From NCBI GenBank assembly GCA_964631125.1, contig CAZVYN010000004.1, positions 40,143 to 104,142 on the forward strand: a stretch of 64,000 bases of DNA, read 5' to 3'. Position 1 is the stretch's first letter; each line of letters starts with the position of its first letter. The position numbers and the translations under genes were made by a program. The stretch comes from CAZVYN01 sp964631125 (lineage in GTDB: Bacteria > Eisenbacteria > RBG-16-71-46 > CAIMUX01). The notes beneath the pieces were generated by a model that worked only from the letters and a program-made list of their open reading frames with translations, made no database searches and had not been told where the DNA came from. Shown piece after piece: positions 45,670-55,300 of the stretch.

Positions 45670-47559
45670 TTGCCCAGGAATGGACTCCCTTCGATGGCCC
45701 GACGCGGCGCCTGCACGCGGGTGTTCTCTCTTCTCTTCTCGGCGCTCGCCGGCGGCGCGCTCTCCTTCTCCTCTCCGGTTTCGTGCGCGGCCTCCTCGGC
45801 GTCGGCGACCGACGTCGCGCGCGTAGAAGAAGAGCGGCGGCTCCAGCCGGCGGGGAACCTCTTGTCCGGCGCGATGGAAGCGTTCGTCCTTGGCGCTGAA
45901 GCGGAGGGTCGGGGCGAGACGACGCTCGCGGCGCGGGCGTACGCCCGGTCGAGCGCGTTGGACGGGGACTTCCTCCCCTCTCGACTGGCGTCGGCGCGGC
46001 TCTTGGCCTGGACCGATCCGCCGAGGGCATCCGAGTCGCTGCAGGCCGCGGTCGAGATCGGGCAGCGTGAGTTTCGCGCTCAGCGTTGGCTCGTGGCGAA
46101 TACGATCTTGGGCGCCGCCGTCGCCGGTCTCATCGCCACGCTGCTGGTCGTGATCGGACTGCTCGCACGCCATTTCCGCGCGTTGCACCACGCCCTCGGC
46201 GAAGCGATCGCGGCGACGCTCCGATCAGGTCGCCGGACGAGTTGGTTGGCGGCGCTGGTGCTGTTGCTCCCGTTCGGAGCAAACCTCGGTCTCGTCGTGA
46301 CGCTGGTCTTCCTGACGTTCGTCGCGTCGTTCCGTTTCGGCCGAGGCGAACGGTTCCTGGCCCTGGGAGCGGCCGCGTTCACCCTCTTCTTCGCGCCTCT
46401 CCTCCTGGTCTTGGCGCCGTTGTGGGCGCGCGATCTCTCGGGTTTCGACGCGCACGGCCTCGCGGAGGCGCAGCAGACGCCGGCCAGCGCGGCGCATCGC
46501 GCGGTCGCGGCGGGATGGGCGAAGTCCGACGGCGCGTCCGGCATCCCTTACTATCTCGACGGACTCAGCTTCTCCGCGGAACACCGCGCGGGCGCCGCCG
46601 TGACGAGCCTGCGGCGAGCGATGGAAGCTCGAGATGTCCCGCCGCGCCTCCTCGAGAACAACCTCGGCAACACGGAACTCGTCGGCGGAAACCGCGATGC
46701 CGCGATCGACCGGTATCGTCGCGCGATCGATCTCGAGCCCGCGGCCTTCGAGCCACACTACAATCTGGCGCTGGTCAATGCCGCGGTCGGCCGCTATCGC
46801 ACCGCGGACCGCGACCTCGAGCGCGCGAGCCGCGTCGATCTCGAGCGTCTCCGCGCGCTCGGCCGGACTCGCGTCGGCGGCTCTGCCGAAGCCCCGTTGG
46901 ATGCACTCTGGAGTGCGAGCGAACTCTGGGCGCTCACACTCAACGCCCGGCCGCCGGCGCTCGCGCCGTCGCTCTTGACCAGTCTGCTCCCGCTGAGAAG
47001 TCTGATCTGGGCGGCGCCGCTCGTGGCCATCGCGATCGGTCTCGGTCTCGTCGTCGGCAACGGACTGCGGCGGCTGATCCGCGTGCATGTCTGCTACGAG
47101 TGCGCGACGCCGATCTGTCGACGTTGTCTCGTGCGGATCTCGCGACGCGCCTACTGCGGTCGCTGCGCCGAGGGGCTCGGCGGCCGCACCGCGGAAGAGA
47201 CGACGCGCGTCCTCTTGCGGCGCCTGCTCGAGGAGCGGCCGGCCTGGTCGGCTCACCTCGGTCCCTGGGTGGTCTCGCTGGCGCCGGGTGTCGGACCGAT
47301 CTTGCGGGGACTGCCGTCCTTGGGCGCGTTCAGCGCGATCTCGGCCGGCGTCGCCGGATCGCTGCTCACCCAACCCTGGTGGGGCGAGCGGCTCGTACCC
47401 TCGCCCTGGCCCGACCCAGCGGCGGGATTCGCGCAGCTCCTCGGGCTCGGCCTGCTCGCTCTCACGTTCCTGGCGACGGCGAGCGGCGCTCAGTGGGCCG
47501 GTCGTCGAACCGGCATGCGGTACTTCCTGGCGCGTGATGTCGATCGACTGGCGGCGTGA
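45670..47559 (+). CDS. TPR-containing multi-helix membrane protein with Cys-rich zinc-finger-like segment
   Basis: About 629 residues from the TTG at 45670 (GGGAGG 7 bases upstream); ATG at 45694 is an alternative. A signal-like N-terminus (VFSLLFSALAGGALSF) is followed by TPR-like helices, two or three membrane helices (ANTILGAAVAGLIATLLVVI and neighbours), two TPRs (LENNLGNTELVGGNRDAAID, FEPHYNLALVNAAVGRYRTA), another helix, and CYECATPICRRCLVRISRRA then YCGRC, a probable Zn-binding finger. More hydrophobic segments end it. Of unknown function; overlaps no gene and is followed 39 bases later by the DUF4388 gene. Confidence 0.75.
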   Translation: MPRNGLPSMARRGACTRVFSLLFSALAGGALSFSSPVSCAASSASATDVARVEEERRLQPAGNLLSGAMEAFVLGAEAEGRGETTLAARAYARSSALDGDFLPSRLASARLLAWTDPPRASESLQAAVEIGQREFRAQRWLVANTILGAAVAGLIATLLVVIGLLARHFRALHHALGEAIAATLRSGRRTSWLAALVLLLPFGANLGLVVTLVFLTFVASFRFGRGERFLALGAAAFTLFFAPLLLVLAPLWARDLSGFDAHGLAEAQQTPASAAHRAVAAGWAKSDGASGIPYYLDGLSFSAEHRAGAAVTSLRRAMEARDVPPRLLENNLGNTELVGGNRDAAIDRYRRAIDLEPAAFEPHYNLALVNAAVGRYRTADRDLERASRVDLERLRALGRTRVGGSAEAPLDALWSASELWALTLNARPPALAPSLLTSLLPLRSLIWAAPLVAIAIGLGLVVGNGLRRLIRVHVCYECATPICRRCLVRISRRAYCGRCAEGLGGRTAEETTRVLLRRLLEERPAWSAHLGPWVVSLAPGVGPILRGLPSLGAFSAISAGVAGSLLTQPWWGERLVPSPWPDPAAGFAQLLGLGLLALTFLATASGAQWAGRRTGMRYFLARDVDRLAA

Positions 47560-47598
47560 GATGACGACGTCGCTTCCACCGTCCCCAACGGAGAGATC

Positions 47599-48786
47599 AT
47601 GGCTCTGAGCGGCAGCCTCAGTGAGTTCAGCGCCCTCGAGACGCTGCAGCTCATCCACATCCAGAAGAAGTCCGGCAGCCTCCTCATCACGTCGGGAAAG
47701 AAGCGGGTCGCGCTGCACTTCAGAGAAGGCGCGTTGATCGGATGCCAGGCGGCGTCTCGTCACGACAGCGATCCGTTCCTCGCGGCGCTCCAGGGGCTCG
47801 GCCAGATCGGGGCGGACGACGAGCGTCGGATGCGGTTGATGCATGCCGAAGCGGGAGTCGATCCGTGGACGCGGATCTTCGAGACGAGCACGCTCGATCC
47901 GGCGACGTTGGAGCAGACCCGCGAGATGGCGGTCCAGGGGATGATCGACCGCATCCTGGTCTGGAATCGCGGCCATTTCGAGTTCGTCACCGGTCCGCTT
48001 CCCGCGACGAGCGGCGAAGGCTGGAGTGTAGAGCGGTTGTTGTTGGAGTCGATGCGACGCCTCGACGAGGCGGCCGACCTCGAGCGCGGGGACTTTCCGC
48101 TCGATTCGATCCCGGTCCGACTCTCACCGAACGCGGCCCCGGCCGCCGCCGACAACGGTGAGGATCGCATTTCGGCCGCGCTGGAGCGCGTCTTCCTCGC
48201 GAAGGCGGACGGCAAGCGCACGCTCCGTGACCTCGTCGCCCAGCTCCAGATATCCGAGTACGACGTCCTCGCCGCGGCCCGTGAGCTCCGCCTGCGGAGA
48301 CTGATCCGTGTCGAACTGAAGCGAAGCCACTCCAAGGATGGGCGAGGCGATGCCGCGCAGATTCTCTTGGAACAGCCGTTCCACTTCCGTCACCCGGTCT
48401 TCGCACTCGCCTTCGTCGCGCTCGCGCTCGGCGTCTGTTTCGTGGGCCTCTCGGTCCATGGCGCGACTGCGCGCGTGTCAGGGCGCTGGATCGCGGAACA
48501 CCGGGAAGTCGAAGCCGCCGCCGCCTCGGAGCATGCGGTGCGCCTCGCGCTCGAGATGTACAGAGTGCGTCACGACGCCGCGCCCGCCTCGCTCGACGCG
48601 CTCATCCTCGACGGACTCTGGCCGGAAGATGCCGAGCAGGTCCTCGCGGACTTCCTCTATGTCCCCGGGAGCGACGGCTACCAGCTCACACGAGGGGCCG
48701 ATGGCGCGGGCACGGAAGACCGTTCGAGCAAGAGCGCGTCGACCGCCGACGCGACATCGTCGAAGCAGAGCGCCTCCGGGCGCTGA
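47599..48786 (+). CDS. DUF4388 (PATAN-like) protein with C-terminal membrane helix
   Basis: A 395-residue protein. Residues 1-130 are a DUF4388/PATAN domain (SGSLSEFSALETLQLIHIQK, KKSGSLLITSGKKRVALHFR, EGALIGC), found in gliding and two-component regulators. Residues about 185-240 resemble a winged-helix-like repeat (KRTLRDLVAQLQISEYDVLA). A membrane helix is at about 272-292 (FALAFVALALGVCFVGLSV). The C-terminus is Ser/Ala-rich. Its last 109 bases overlap the 3' end of the opposite-strand WaaF-GmhB gene. Confidence 0.78.
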   Translation: MALSGSLSEFSALETLQLIHIQKKSGSLLITSGKKRVALHFREGALIGCQAASRHDSDPFLAALQGLGQIGADDERRMRLMHAEAGVDPWTRIFETSTLDPATLEQTREMAVQGMIDRILVWNRGHFEFVTGPLPATSGEGWSVERLLLESMRRLDEAADLERGDFPLDSIPVRLSPNAAPAAADNGEDRISAALERVFLAKADGKRTLRDLVAQLQISEYDVLAAARELRLRRLIRVELKRSHSKDGRGDAAQILLEQPFHFRHPVFALAFVALALGVCFVGLSVHGATARVSGRWIAEHREVEAAAASEHAVRLALEMYRVRHDAAPASLDALILDGLWPEDAEQVLADFLYVPGSDGYQLTRGADGAGTEDRSSKSASTADATSSKQSASGR

Positions 48787-50366
48787 CGCTCCGTCTCGCG
48801 CCCGTATCCGGTTCGCACCAACGCGGCCCGCACCCCGGCGGCCCGCGCCGCGTCGAGATCGCCCACCGTGTCGCCCAGCGCGAAGCTTGCTTCGAGATCG
48901 AGGTCGAGTCGATGGGCGGCTCGGTGGAAGAGTCCGGGCGCGGGCTTTCGGCAAGCGCAGGGTCCCCCGAAGTCCGGGTGGTGCGGACAGAACTCGATCC
49001 CGTCGACCTGGACACCTTCGGCAGCGAGCAACTCTCGCAGTCGCGCATGCACGCGCTGGAGTCCGCGCAGAGTCAATCGTCCGCGCGCCACCGCCGACTG
49101 ATTGGTCACGATAACGATGGCCCAACCGCGAGACTGAGCTCTGCGAAGTGCGTCGGCGGCGCCCGCGGTGAGCGCCACCTGGTCCTCTCGCGCCAGGTAC
49201 GGCGCGAGTTCGATCAGCGTCCCGTCGCGGTCCAGGAACAGCGCAGGACGCGGAGACGTGCGCTCCGTCGCATCCACGAGTGAACGCAGCTCGCTGCGCA
49301 CCGCGGTGACCGAGAGCTGCGAAAGACACTCGATCTGAGTCGGGCAGGTCGAGCGAAAGCAGGGAGCGCAGGTCATCGGGTGAGACGCGACGCGCTGCGC
49401 GCGGCCGATCGGTCCGGTCCAGCGCGGCGAGGTGGAGCCGAAGATCCCGACGACCGGACAACCGGCGGCCTGCGCGAGGTGCATGGCGCCGGAGTCGTTG
49501 CTGACCATCGCGCGGAGGCGAGAGAGAAGCGCGAGACTCTCGCGGAGCGCGATCGACCCGGCGAGAACATGACTCCGCTCGCGCCCGGCCTTCCCGAGCG
49601 AGTCGTGGAGAAGGCGAGCCGCCGTCTCCTCCGCCGGCCCCCCGAACCAGAGGACGCGCCCTCCGGCGTCGATCCAGTCGCTCGCGAGCTCCGCGTACGA
49701 ACTCGCGGGCCATCTCTTCGTCGGACCGAAGGTCGCTCCTGGCGCCAGCGCGACCGTGCGCCGTCCGTCGATCGCGCGCTCGGACAGCCAGCGGTCGGCC
49801 CACGCCAACTCTTCGGCGCGCAGCGGCAAACGCGCCGGCTCCTCGCCGAACTGGACGAGATCGGAGATGAGATCCGGCTCGCCCAGCGCCGATCGCATCC
49901 GCTCGACCAACTCGCGCATCTGCGCGCGGAGACTGCGCTCGCGATCGGGTCGTTCCCCCGGGTGCGTGAGCAGACCGCCGCGCAGATCACTCGGCCACCC
50001 CACCCGGAGCGGCACGCCGGCCAACGTAGGAACGAGGGCGCTGGAAAACGACGGCGGGAAAACGAGAGCGGCATCGCTGCGAGTGGCGCGCACGGCGAGC
50101 GCGGAGGCGAGCACGGTATCCGCGGGCGCCCCGACCCCGGCCAGTTGCGGTCCGATCCAGAAAGGCGGATCGACTCCACGGAAGAGTTCGAGGATCGGCC
50201 CGGGTCCGCTCAGCAACCACTCGTGCCGCGGCGAGCTGCGCGCCAGCGGCTCCAGCGCGCCCCACGCCATGATCGCGTCGCCTATCCAGTTCGGCAGGCG
50301 CACGAAGATGCGACGCTCGTCGAGGGATCGCGGCGAATCTGTGCGCCGCTGCGACGCGACGATCAC
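48678..50366 (-). CDS. Heptosyltransferase - heptose-bisphosphate phosphatase fusion (WaaF-GmhB)
   Basis: A 562-residue fusion. Residues about 17-350 are a GT9 ADP-heptose:LPS heptosyltransferase (FVRLPNWIGDAIMA, then VSNDSGAMHLAQAAGCPVVG and FGSTSPRWTGP). Residues about 370-545 are a HAD phosphatase of the GmhB type, with LFLDRDGTLIE, IVTNQSAVARG and the Zn-binding CPHHPDFGGPCACRKP. GmhB removes the 7-phosphate of heptose bisphosphate in ADP-heptose synthesis, so supply and use of the same precursor are joined. The GTG start overlaps the upstream gene's stop. Confidence 0.88.
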   Translation of the reverse strand: MIVASQRRTDSPRSLDERRIFVRLPNWIGDAIMAWGALEPLARSSPRHEWLLSGPGPILELFRGVDPPFWIGPQLAGVGAPADTVLASALAVRATRSDAALVFPPSFSSALVPTLAGVPLRVGWPSDLRGGLLTHPGERPDRERSLRAQMRELVERMRSALGEPDLISDLVQFGEEPARLPLRAEELAWADRWLSERAIDGRRTVALAPGATFGPTKRWPASSYAELASDWIDAGGRVLWFGGPAEETAARLLHDSLGKAGRERSHVLAGSIALRESLALLSRLRAMVSNDSGAMHLAQAAGCPVVGIFGSTSPRWTGPIGRAQRVASHPMTCAPCFRSTCPTQIECLSQLSVTAVRSELRSLVDATERTSPRPALFLDRDGTLIELAPYLAREDQVALTAGAADALRRAQSRGWAIVIVTNQSAVARGRLTLRGLQRVHARLRELLAAEGVQVDGIEFCPHHPDFGGPCACRKPAPGLFHRAAHRLDLDLEASFALGDTVGDLDAARAAGVRAALVRTGYGRETERQRPEALCFDDVASAVDALLLERSSVPAPSAPRVSW

Positions 50367-52345
50367 GGACGGGGCGAGCTTCCCGCCGGCGCCGCGCTGT
50401 CGAGAGACGAACCGGCGTCAACCGCTCGACTCGAGCGCAGCGACTCCAACGCTATCCTCGCTCGTTCGGCCTGAGGACCGGGCGGAGAGAGTGTGAGGAA
50501 CCGATCGAGAGCTTGCATCGCGAGCTCGTCCTTCCCTTGCGCCACGAAGAGACGCGCCGCCAGGTAGTGCGCGGCCGGTTCTCGAGGACGAGCGGCCAGG
50601 CTGACGCGAAGGCACCGCTCCGCGCGCTCGTAGGCGCCCAACGCCTCGAACGCGCGCGCGGCATTGTATCCCAGTTCATAGGAAGCCGGTGCTCGACGGA
50701 GCGCTCCATCGAAGAGCTCCGCGGCCGCGCGCGCGTCTCCGAGCATGAGGTAAGCATTCCCGAGATCGTTCGTCAGCGGCAGCGACTCCGGCGCCAAGGA
50801 CAGCCCGATTCGCAAGACGCCGACGGCGTGGGAGGCGTTCCCAGTTCGCGCGTACGCGCCGCCGAGCGCGGAGACGAACGAGATCATCTCGTCGTTCGCG
50901 ACACCTCCGGTCGCCTCCTCGACCTCGAGCGGACGACGAAACTGCGCGTCGTCGGGGAGTTGATAGAGCCGGAATCCCTCGACCCCATCCCCCCATTCGG
51001 CGAGGAGACGCCCGGCGCTCCCGAGCGCGTGATAGAAGGCGCGCGCGTGCGGCCGGTCGGTCGCCGCCAGGTTCTCTCGCGTGCGCTCCCCCGAGACGAG
51101 CGCGAAACGAGCCCCCGCCCACCAACGCGGCCAATAGGCGTAGTCGGAACGGCCCGCATCCTCGCGATCGCGCGGCAGCAAGACCGGATGGCCGATCGAG
51201 TCCGGGAGCCCGTCGAAGCGACGCTCCGTCAGCCAGACATCTCCGCGGCCGATCCACCGAGCCAGATCCGCTTCGAGTTCCGCGCCGGTCTGCCCGCGCG
51301 CGCGCACACGCTCGCTCCAATTCGAGGAGCTGGCCGAGGCGCCCAACACTCCGATGAGTCCGAGGAGGGCGAAGACTCCGGCTGTTTTCCGGTCGGTGGA
51401 GAAGCGCGCCACCGCGCCGACGCCCCAAGCAAACAGGAGAGGAAGCGCAGCGATCTGCAGCGCGCCGCCCGACCTTCCTCCGAGCAGCGCCGGCAGCGCG
51501 ATCGTGTAGGCGAGGACCAGGAGCGTGGCAACGATCACCGGCCCCCCACCCCGTCGCAGACCGAGGAGCACAGCCGCGGTCGAGAGCGAGAGCAGCAACG
51601 GCCCCGCGACCTGCGACGCCGTCACGATCGAGAGCCAACTGGCCCCGGAACGGGACGCCGGCTCGCCGATCGCCCGGATCCACTCCGCCGAGAGACGCGC
51701 CAGACCGACCAGCGGACGGGTCACGCCGATCGGATCGAGCGCCCATCCGATCGCAACGGACAGTGCGAGCTGGAGCGCGATCCGCCGACCCGGTCGGCCG
51801 GTGCGCCATTCGAGGAGCGCGACCGCTCCGAGCAACGGGACGGCATACGCGCTCCAGGCCATCAGCAGGGCGCCCAGGACCACGACGCCGATCGCCCCGA
51901 TGCGTCCGTCACGCCCCAGACCGATTCGCGCGACGCCCAACAGGAGAAACGAAGCCCAGAGCGCGGAGCTGAGCCCGGCGACGCCGAGCAGCAATCCGGG
52001 CGAGACCGCGACCGCAACGGAGGCCGCTATCTGAGCGAAGGGAGCGACGCGCGAGGAAGCGAACTGTCCTGCGACCATCCCGGCAGCCGCGGCGACCAGC
52101 CCAGCCAGCGCGATCCAGGCGCCGCGCAGGTAGGCGCGGCGCGCAGGCTCGTCCTGCGCTCGATCCGGACCGCGCGCCGCCAAGAGGAGGGCACCGGGCC
52201 ACGAAGAGGAGGGCGCGAGCGAGGGTGAGTCGCCGGGCGCGGCGCGCCCGCTCAGTTGGTCGGCGCGGCTGCGCATGGCGTCGGCCGCACTCGGTGACGT
52301 CGGCGGCGCCCACCATGCGACCAGGATCGCGGCCACGATGCCCAA
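50363..52345 (-). CDS. TPR-containing multi-pass membrane protein
   Basis: A protein of about 660 residues. The N-terminal half holds eight to ten membrane helices (LALGIVAAILVAWW and GLLLGVAGLSSALWASFLLL). A periplasmic-looking domain follows (about 350-450, RWIGRGDVWLTERRFDGLPD), then TPRs at the C-terminus (LTNDLGNAYLMLGDARAAAE, YELGYNAARAFEALGAYERA). The layout recalls glycosyltransferase or O-antigen-ligase-like membrane proteins with TPR tails, but no catalytic motif is identified. The start is unresolved: no ATG lies near, and TTG at 52345 is used; an ATT at 52381 just at the stop of the upstream gene is also possible. Confidence 0.65.
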   Translation of the reverse strand: MGIVAAILVAWWAPPTSPSAADAMRSRADQLSGRAAPGDSPSLAPSSSWPGALLLAARGPDRAQDEPARRAYLRGAWIALAGLVAAAAGMVAGQFASSRVAPFAQIAASVAVAVSPGLLLGVAGLSSALWASFLLLGVARIGLGRDGRIGAIGVVVLGALLMAWSAYAVPLLGAVALLEWRTGRPGRRIALQLALSVAIGWALDPIGVTRPLVGLARLSAEWIRAIGEPASRSGASWLSIVTASQVAGPLLLSLSTAAVLLGLRRGGGPVIVATLLVLAYTIALPALLGGRSGGALQIAALPLLFAWGVGAVARFSTDRKTAGVFALLGLIGVLGASASSSNWSERVRARGQTGAELEADLARWIGRGDVWLTERRFDGLPDSIGHPVLLPRDREDAGRSDYAYWPRWWAGARFALVSGERTRENLAATDRPHARAFYHALGSAGRLLAEWGDGVEGFRLYQLPDDAQFRRPLEVEEATGGVANDEMISFVSALGGAYARTGNASHAVGVLRIGLSLAPESLPLTNDLGNAYLMLGDARAAAELFDGALRRAPASYELGYNAARAFEALGAYERAERCLRVSLAARPREPAAHYLAARLFVAQGKDELAMQALDRFLTLSPPGPQAERARIALESLRSSRAVDAGSSLDSAAPAGSSPRP

Positions 52346-52380
52346 CGCGAGCGCGAGCGGTCCACGCGGAATGGCTCGAA

Positions 52381-55300
52381 TCAGAAGTCGAGTCCGAACG
52401 ACAGGTATCCGCGCGGTTGCTTGCTCGACCGGGCGAGGTTGGTCTTCCAGGACAGGTCCCACTTCAGGATCGTGAAGCCGACGTTGAGCCCGGCAGAGAG
52501 TCCGTACGAACCGTGAAGGTCCTCCATCCGCAGTCGTCCGCCTTCCGTCGAGAACGCCTGGAACGATTCTCCTTCTTCGATCGCGCCTCCGAGATCGAAG
52601 AAGAGCGCGCCGCGGAGTCCTGAGAGCGAGAGCGGGAGCGGCCAGCCCAACCTGAGCTGTTCGATCAGCGGGAAACGGAATTCGGCTCCGCCGAGCAAGA
52701 TGGTCGACCCGCGGAACTCGCCCCAGTCGTATCCGCGCAGCGTGTACGGGCCGCCGACCTGGAAGAGCTGCGGATCGCGCCCATGGGAGGAGGCGGCGAT
52801 CGTCCGGAACGCGAACGTGTACTGATGGCGCAGATTCAGGTAGCGGCGCGCATCCGCCAGGTAGGTCGTGTAGCTCAGTTCGCCGAGCCCGGCCTCGATC
52901 GAGAGGCGCGAGCGGGCGCCGCTGATCGGTCCGGTGTAGCCATAGAGGGTGTTGTCGTGCACGAAGGCCAGACCGGGCTGCACATAGTACCACGGTCCCG
53001 CAAAATTGGAGCGCGCATACTGCGACGTGCCGATCTGTCGCTGGAGGAGGTCTTCCTCCACTCGTTGCGCGGAGACCGACCACTCGAGTCGACGGAAGCG
53101 ATCGAAGGGTCGCTGCAGGGTGAGGTTCGCCCCGCGGTAGACCCGCGAGGTGTATCGATCGGGGGAATCGGGCGTCAGCAAGTAGTAGTCGTTGCGGAAC
53201 TGGAAGACGCTCACGCCCCAGTTCGTGCGCTGCTTCAGATTGATGTACTCCAAGAGGAGGTCGGAATCCTCCAGGCTGCCGTAGACATAGGCGCCGACCA
53301 CGATGACCTGGTTGCCGAGGATGTCCGAGAATCGAAGCGCGCTCTGCGCCGCCAGGCCGATATCGGACGAGAAGAAGCCGTTGGCCCCCACGAAGTCGGC
53401 CGAGAAGTGCGGTCGATAGTCGTCGACCTCGTAGTCCGCGTCTTCCGGCAGCGCGCGCGTCGAACGGAAAACCTGGGCGATGTCGACCGTCTCTTCCTCG
53501 ATCTCGTCGGTCGCGGCGCTGGAGTCGCCGACGGCCGGGCCGAGCGCCTGGACCTCTTGCCAGAGGCTGTCGAGGCGGGCCGATGACGCGACGGGCGGCG
53601 CCTCAGGCGGAGGTTCGGCGGGCAGTTCGGCTGGAAGTTCGCTTGGAAAGTCGGCGGTGGCGAGCGAGTCGGTCGCGGCGACGGAGGATGAGTCCGCGGC
53701 CACGGGGGCGGACGGCGACTCCGTTGCCACCGTCGTCGGTTCGGTCAGCGGCTCGGACGCGGGATCGACCGTCTGTCGCGCCAGCTCACTCCACGGTGTC
53801 CCGTCGGCCCAGCGCTCGACCGGATCTTTGATGGCGAAGAGATCCCAGGTTCCGCGGCTGTAGGCCGAGAAGACGAGCCGCTTGCCGCTGCGGGCCAAGG
53901 TCACCGCCGATCCGTTCGGCACGATCCCCGTCACGCCGGTGAGCAGATCGGTGATGCGTCGGTCCTCGCCCGATTCGAGATCACGCAGATAGAGATTCGC
54001 GATTCCGCTGCGGTCGGAGATGAAGACGAGATGGCGGCCATCCGGGAAGACGTGCGGGCTGATGTTGCGGCCGGGTTGATCGGGCATGACCGTGACGACC
54101 CGCGTCGTCAGATCGAGGAAGGCGATCTTCGGCAGATCGAAGAGGAGGTTTTCGAAGTCAGTCTCCGCGCCCCGGTCGGTCACGAAGACGACGCGCCCGC
54201 CGTCCGGCGTGAAGCGAGGCTCCTGCGCCATGTGTCGGCCCTGCGTGAGCGCCTCGAAGCCCGAGCCGTCCTGGCGGATGCGGTAGAGATTCGAACGTCC
54301 GCCGAGCAGCCCCGAGAAGACGAGCCACTCGCCATCCGGCGACCAACTCGGGAACGAGAGTCCGTCGAGCGGCGGCGTCAGCTTCTCGACGATCTCGCCG
54401 TCCTCGACGCGCTGGAGGTAGAGCGCATCTCGGCCGTCGGCGCGGGCGGCGAACGCGATCCGCGTCCCGTCGGGCGACCAGTCGAGCGAGCTGGTGAAGT
54501 AGCGCAGGCTCTCGAAGTTTCCGTGGCGCTCTCCCTTGACCAGGCGGCGTTCGACCTGCCCGTCGATCGCCGATGCGAGATACAGATCGTTGTAGAGCGA
54601 CGGGTCGGAGAAATAGACCATTCGATCGCCGTCGGGAGAGAGCGCCGGCGCCAGGTGCACATCGGCGAGCTCGCGCTCCGCTTCGGTCAGTCGGAAGGCG
54701 AACGCCTCGGGCTTCTCGTGGTCCCGAATCGTCGGCAGGTAGGTCTTGCGGACATCCTCGAGCCAGTTCTCTCCGAATTTCTCCAGCGTGATCCCGAGCG
54801 CATCCTCGAAACCTCGCGAGACCGATCGAGTCGCGGCGACCTTCTTGAAGACCTGTCCGACCGCCTCGTCGCCGAAGGTGCGCGCGAGATACCCGATGAC
54901 CGACTGTCCGTAGCGATAGACGCGGATGTCCCCGACGTAATCGAGGACTGGAAGCGGCGTCAGATACCCCTCGAGCGCTCCGTCGCGCAGCCACATCTCG
55001 GTCAGTGGGTCGATCTCGTGGAGCGAGAGGTACTCCGCCATCCCCTCCATCAACCAGAGGGGCGGCACGAACTGGAACGGATTGCTGACCGAACTCTTGC
55101 CCCCGAAGAGCAGGTCGACCTGGAAGGCGTGCACCAGTTCGTGGGTCAAGACGTGATCGAGATCGCGGTAGGAGCCGGTCAGGGGAAGCGCGACACGACC
55201 CTTGAGGTACTCGGTGAATCCGCCGGTCCCCTCCCCGATCATCCCGCCCGACACGTTGGTCTGTTGGAACTCAGCCTGCGACGCATAAAGGATCAGCGGA

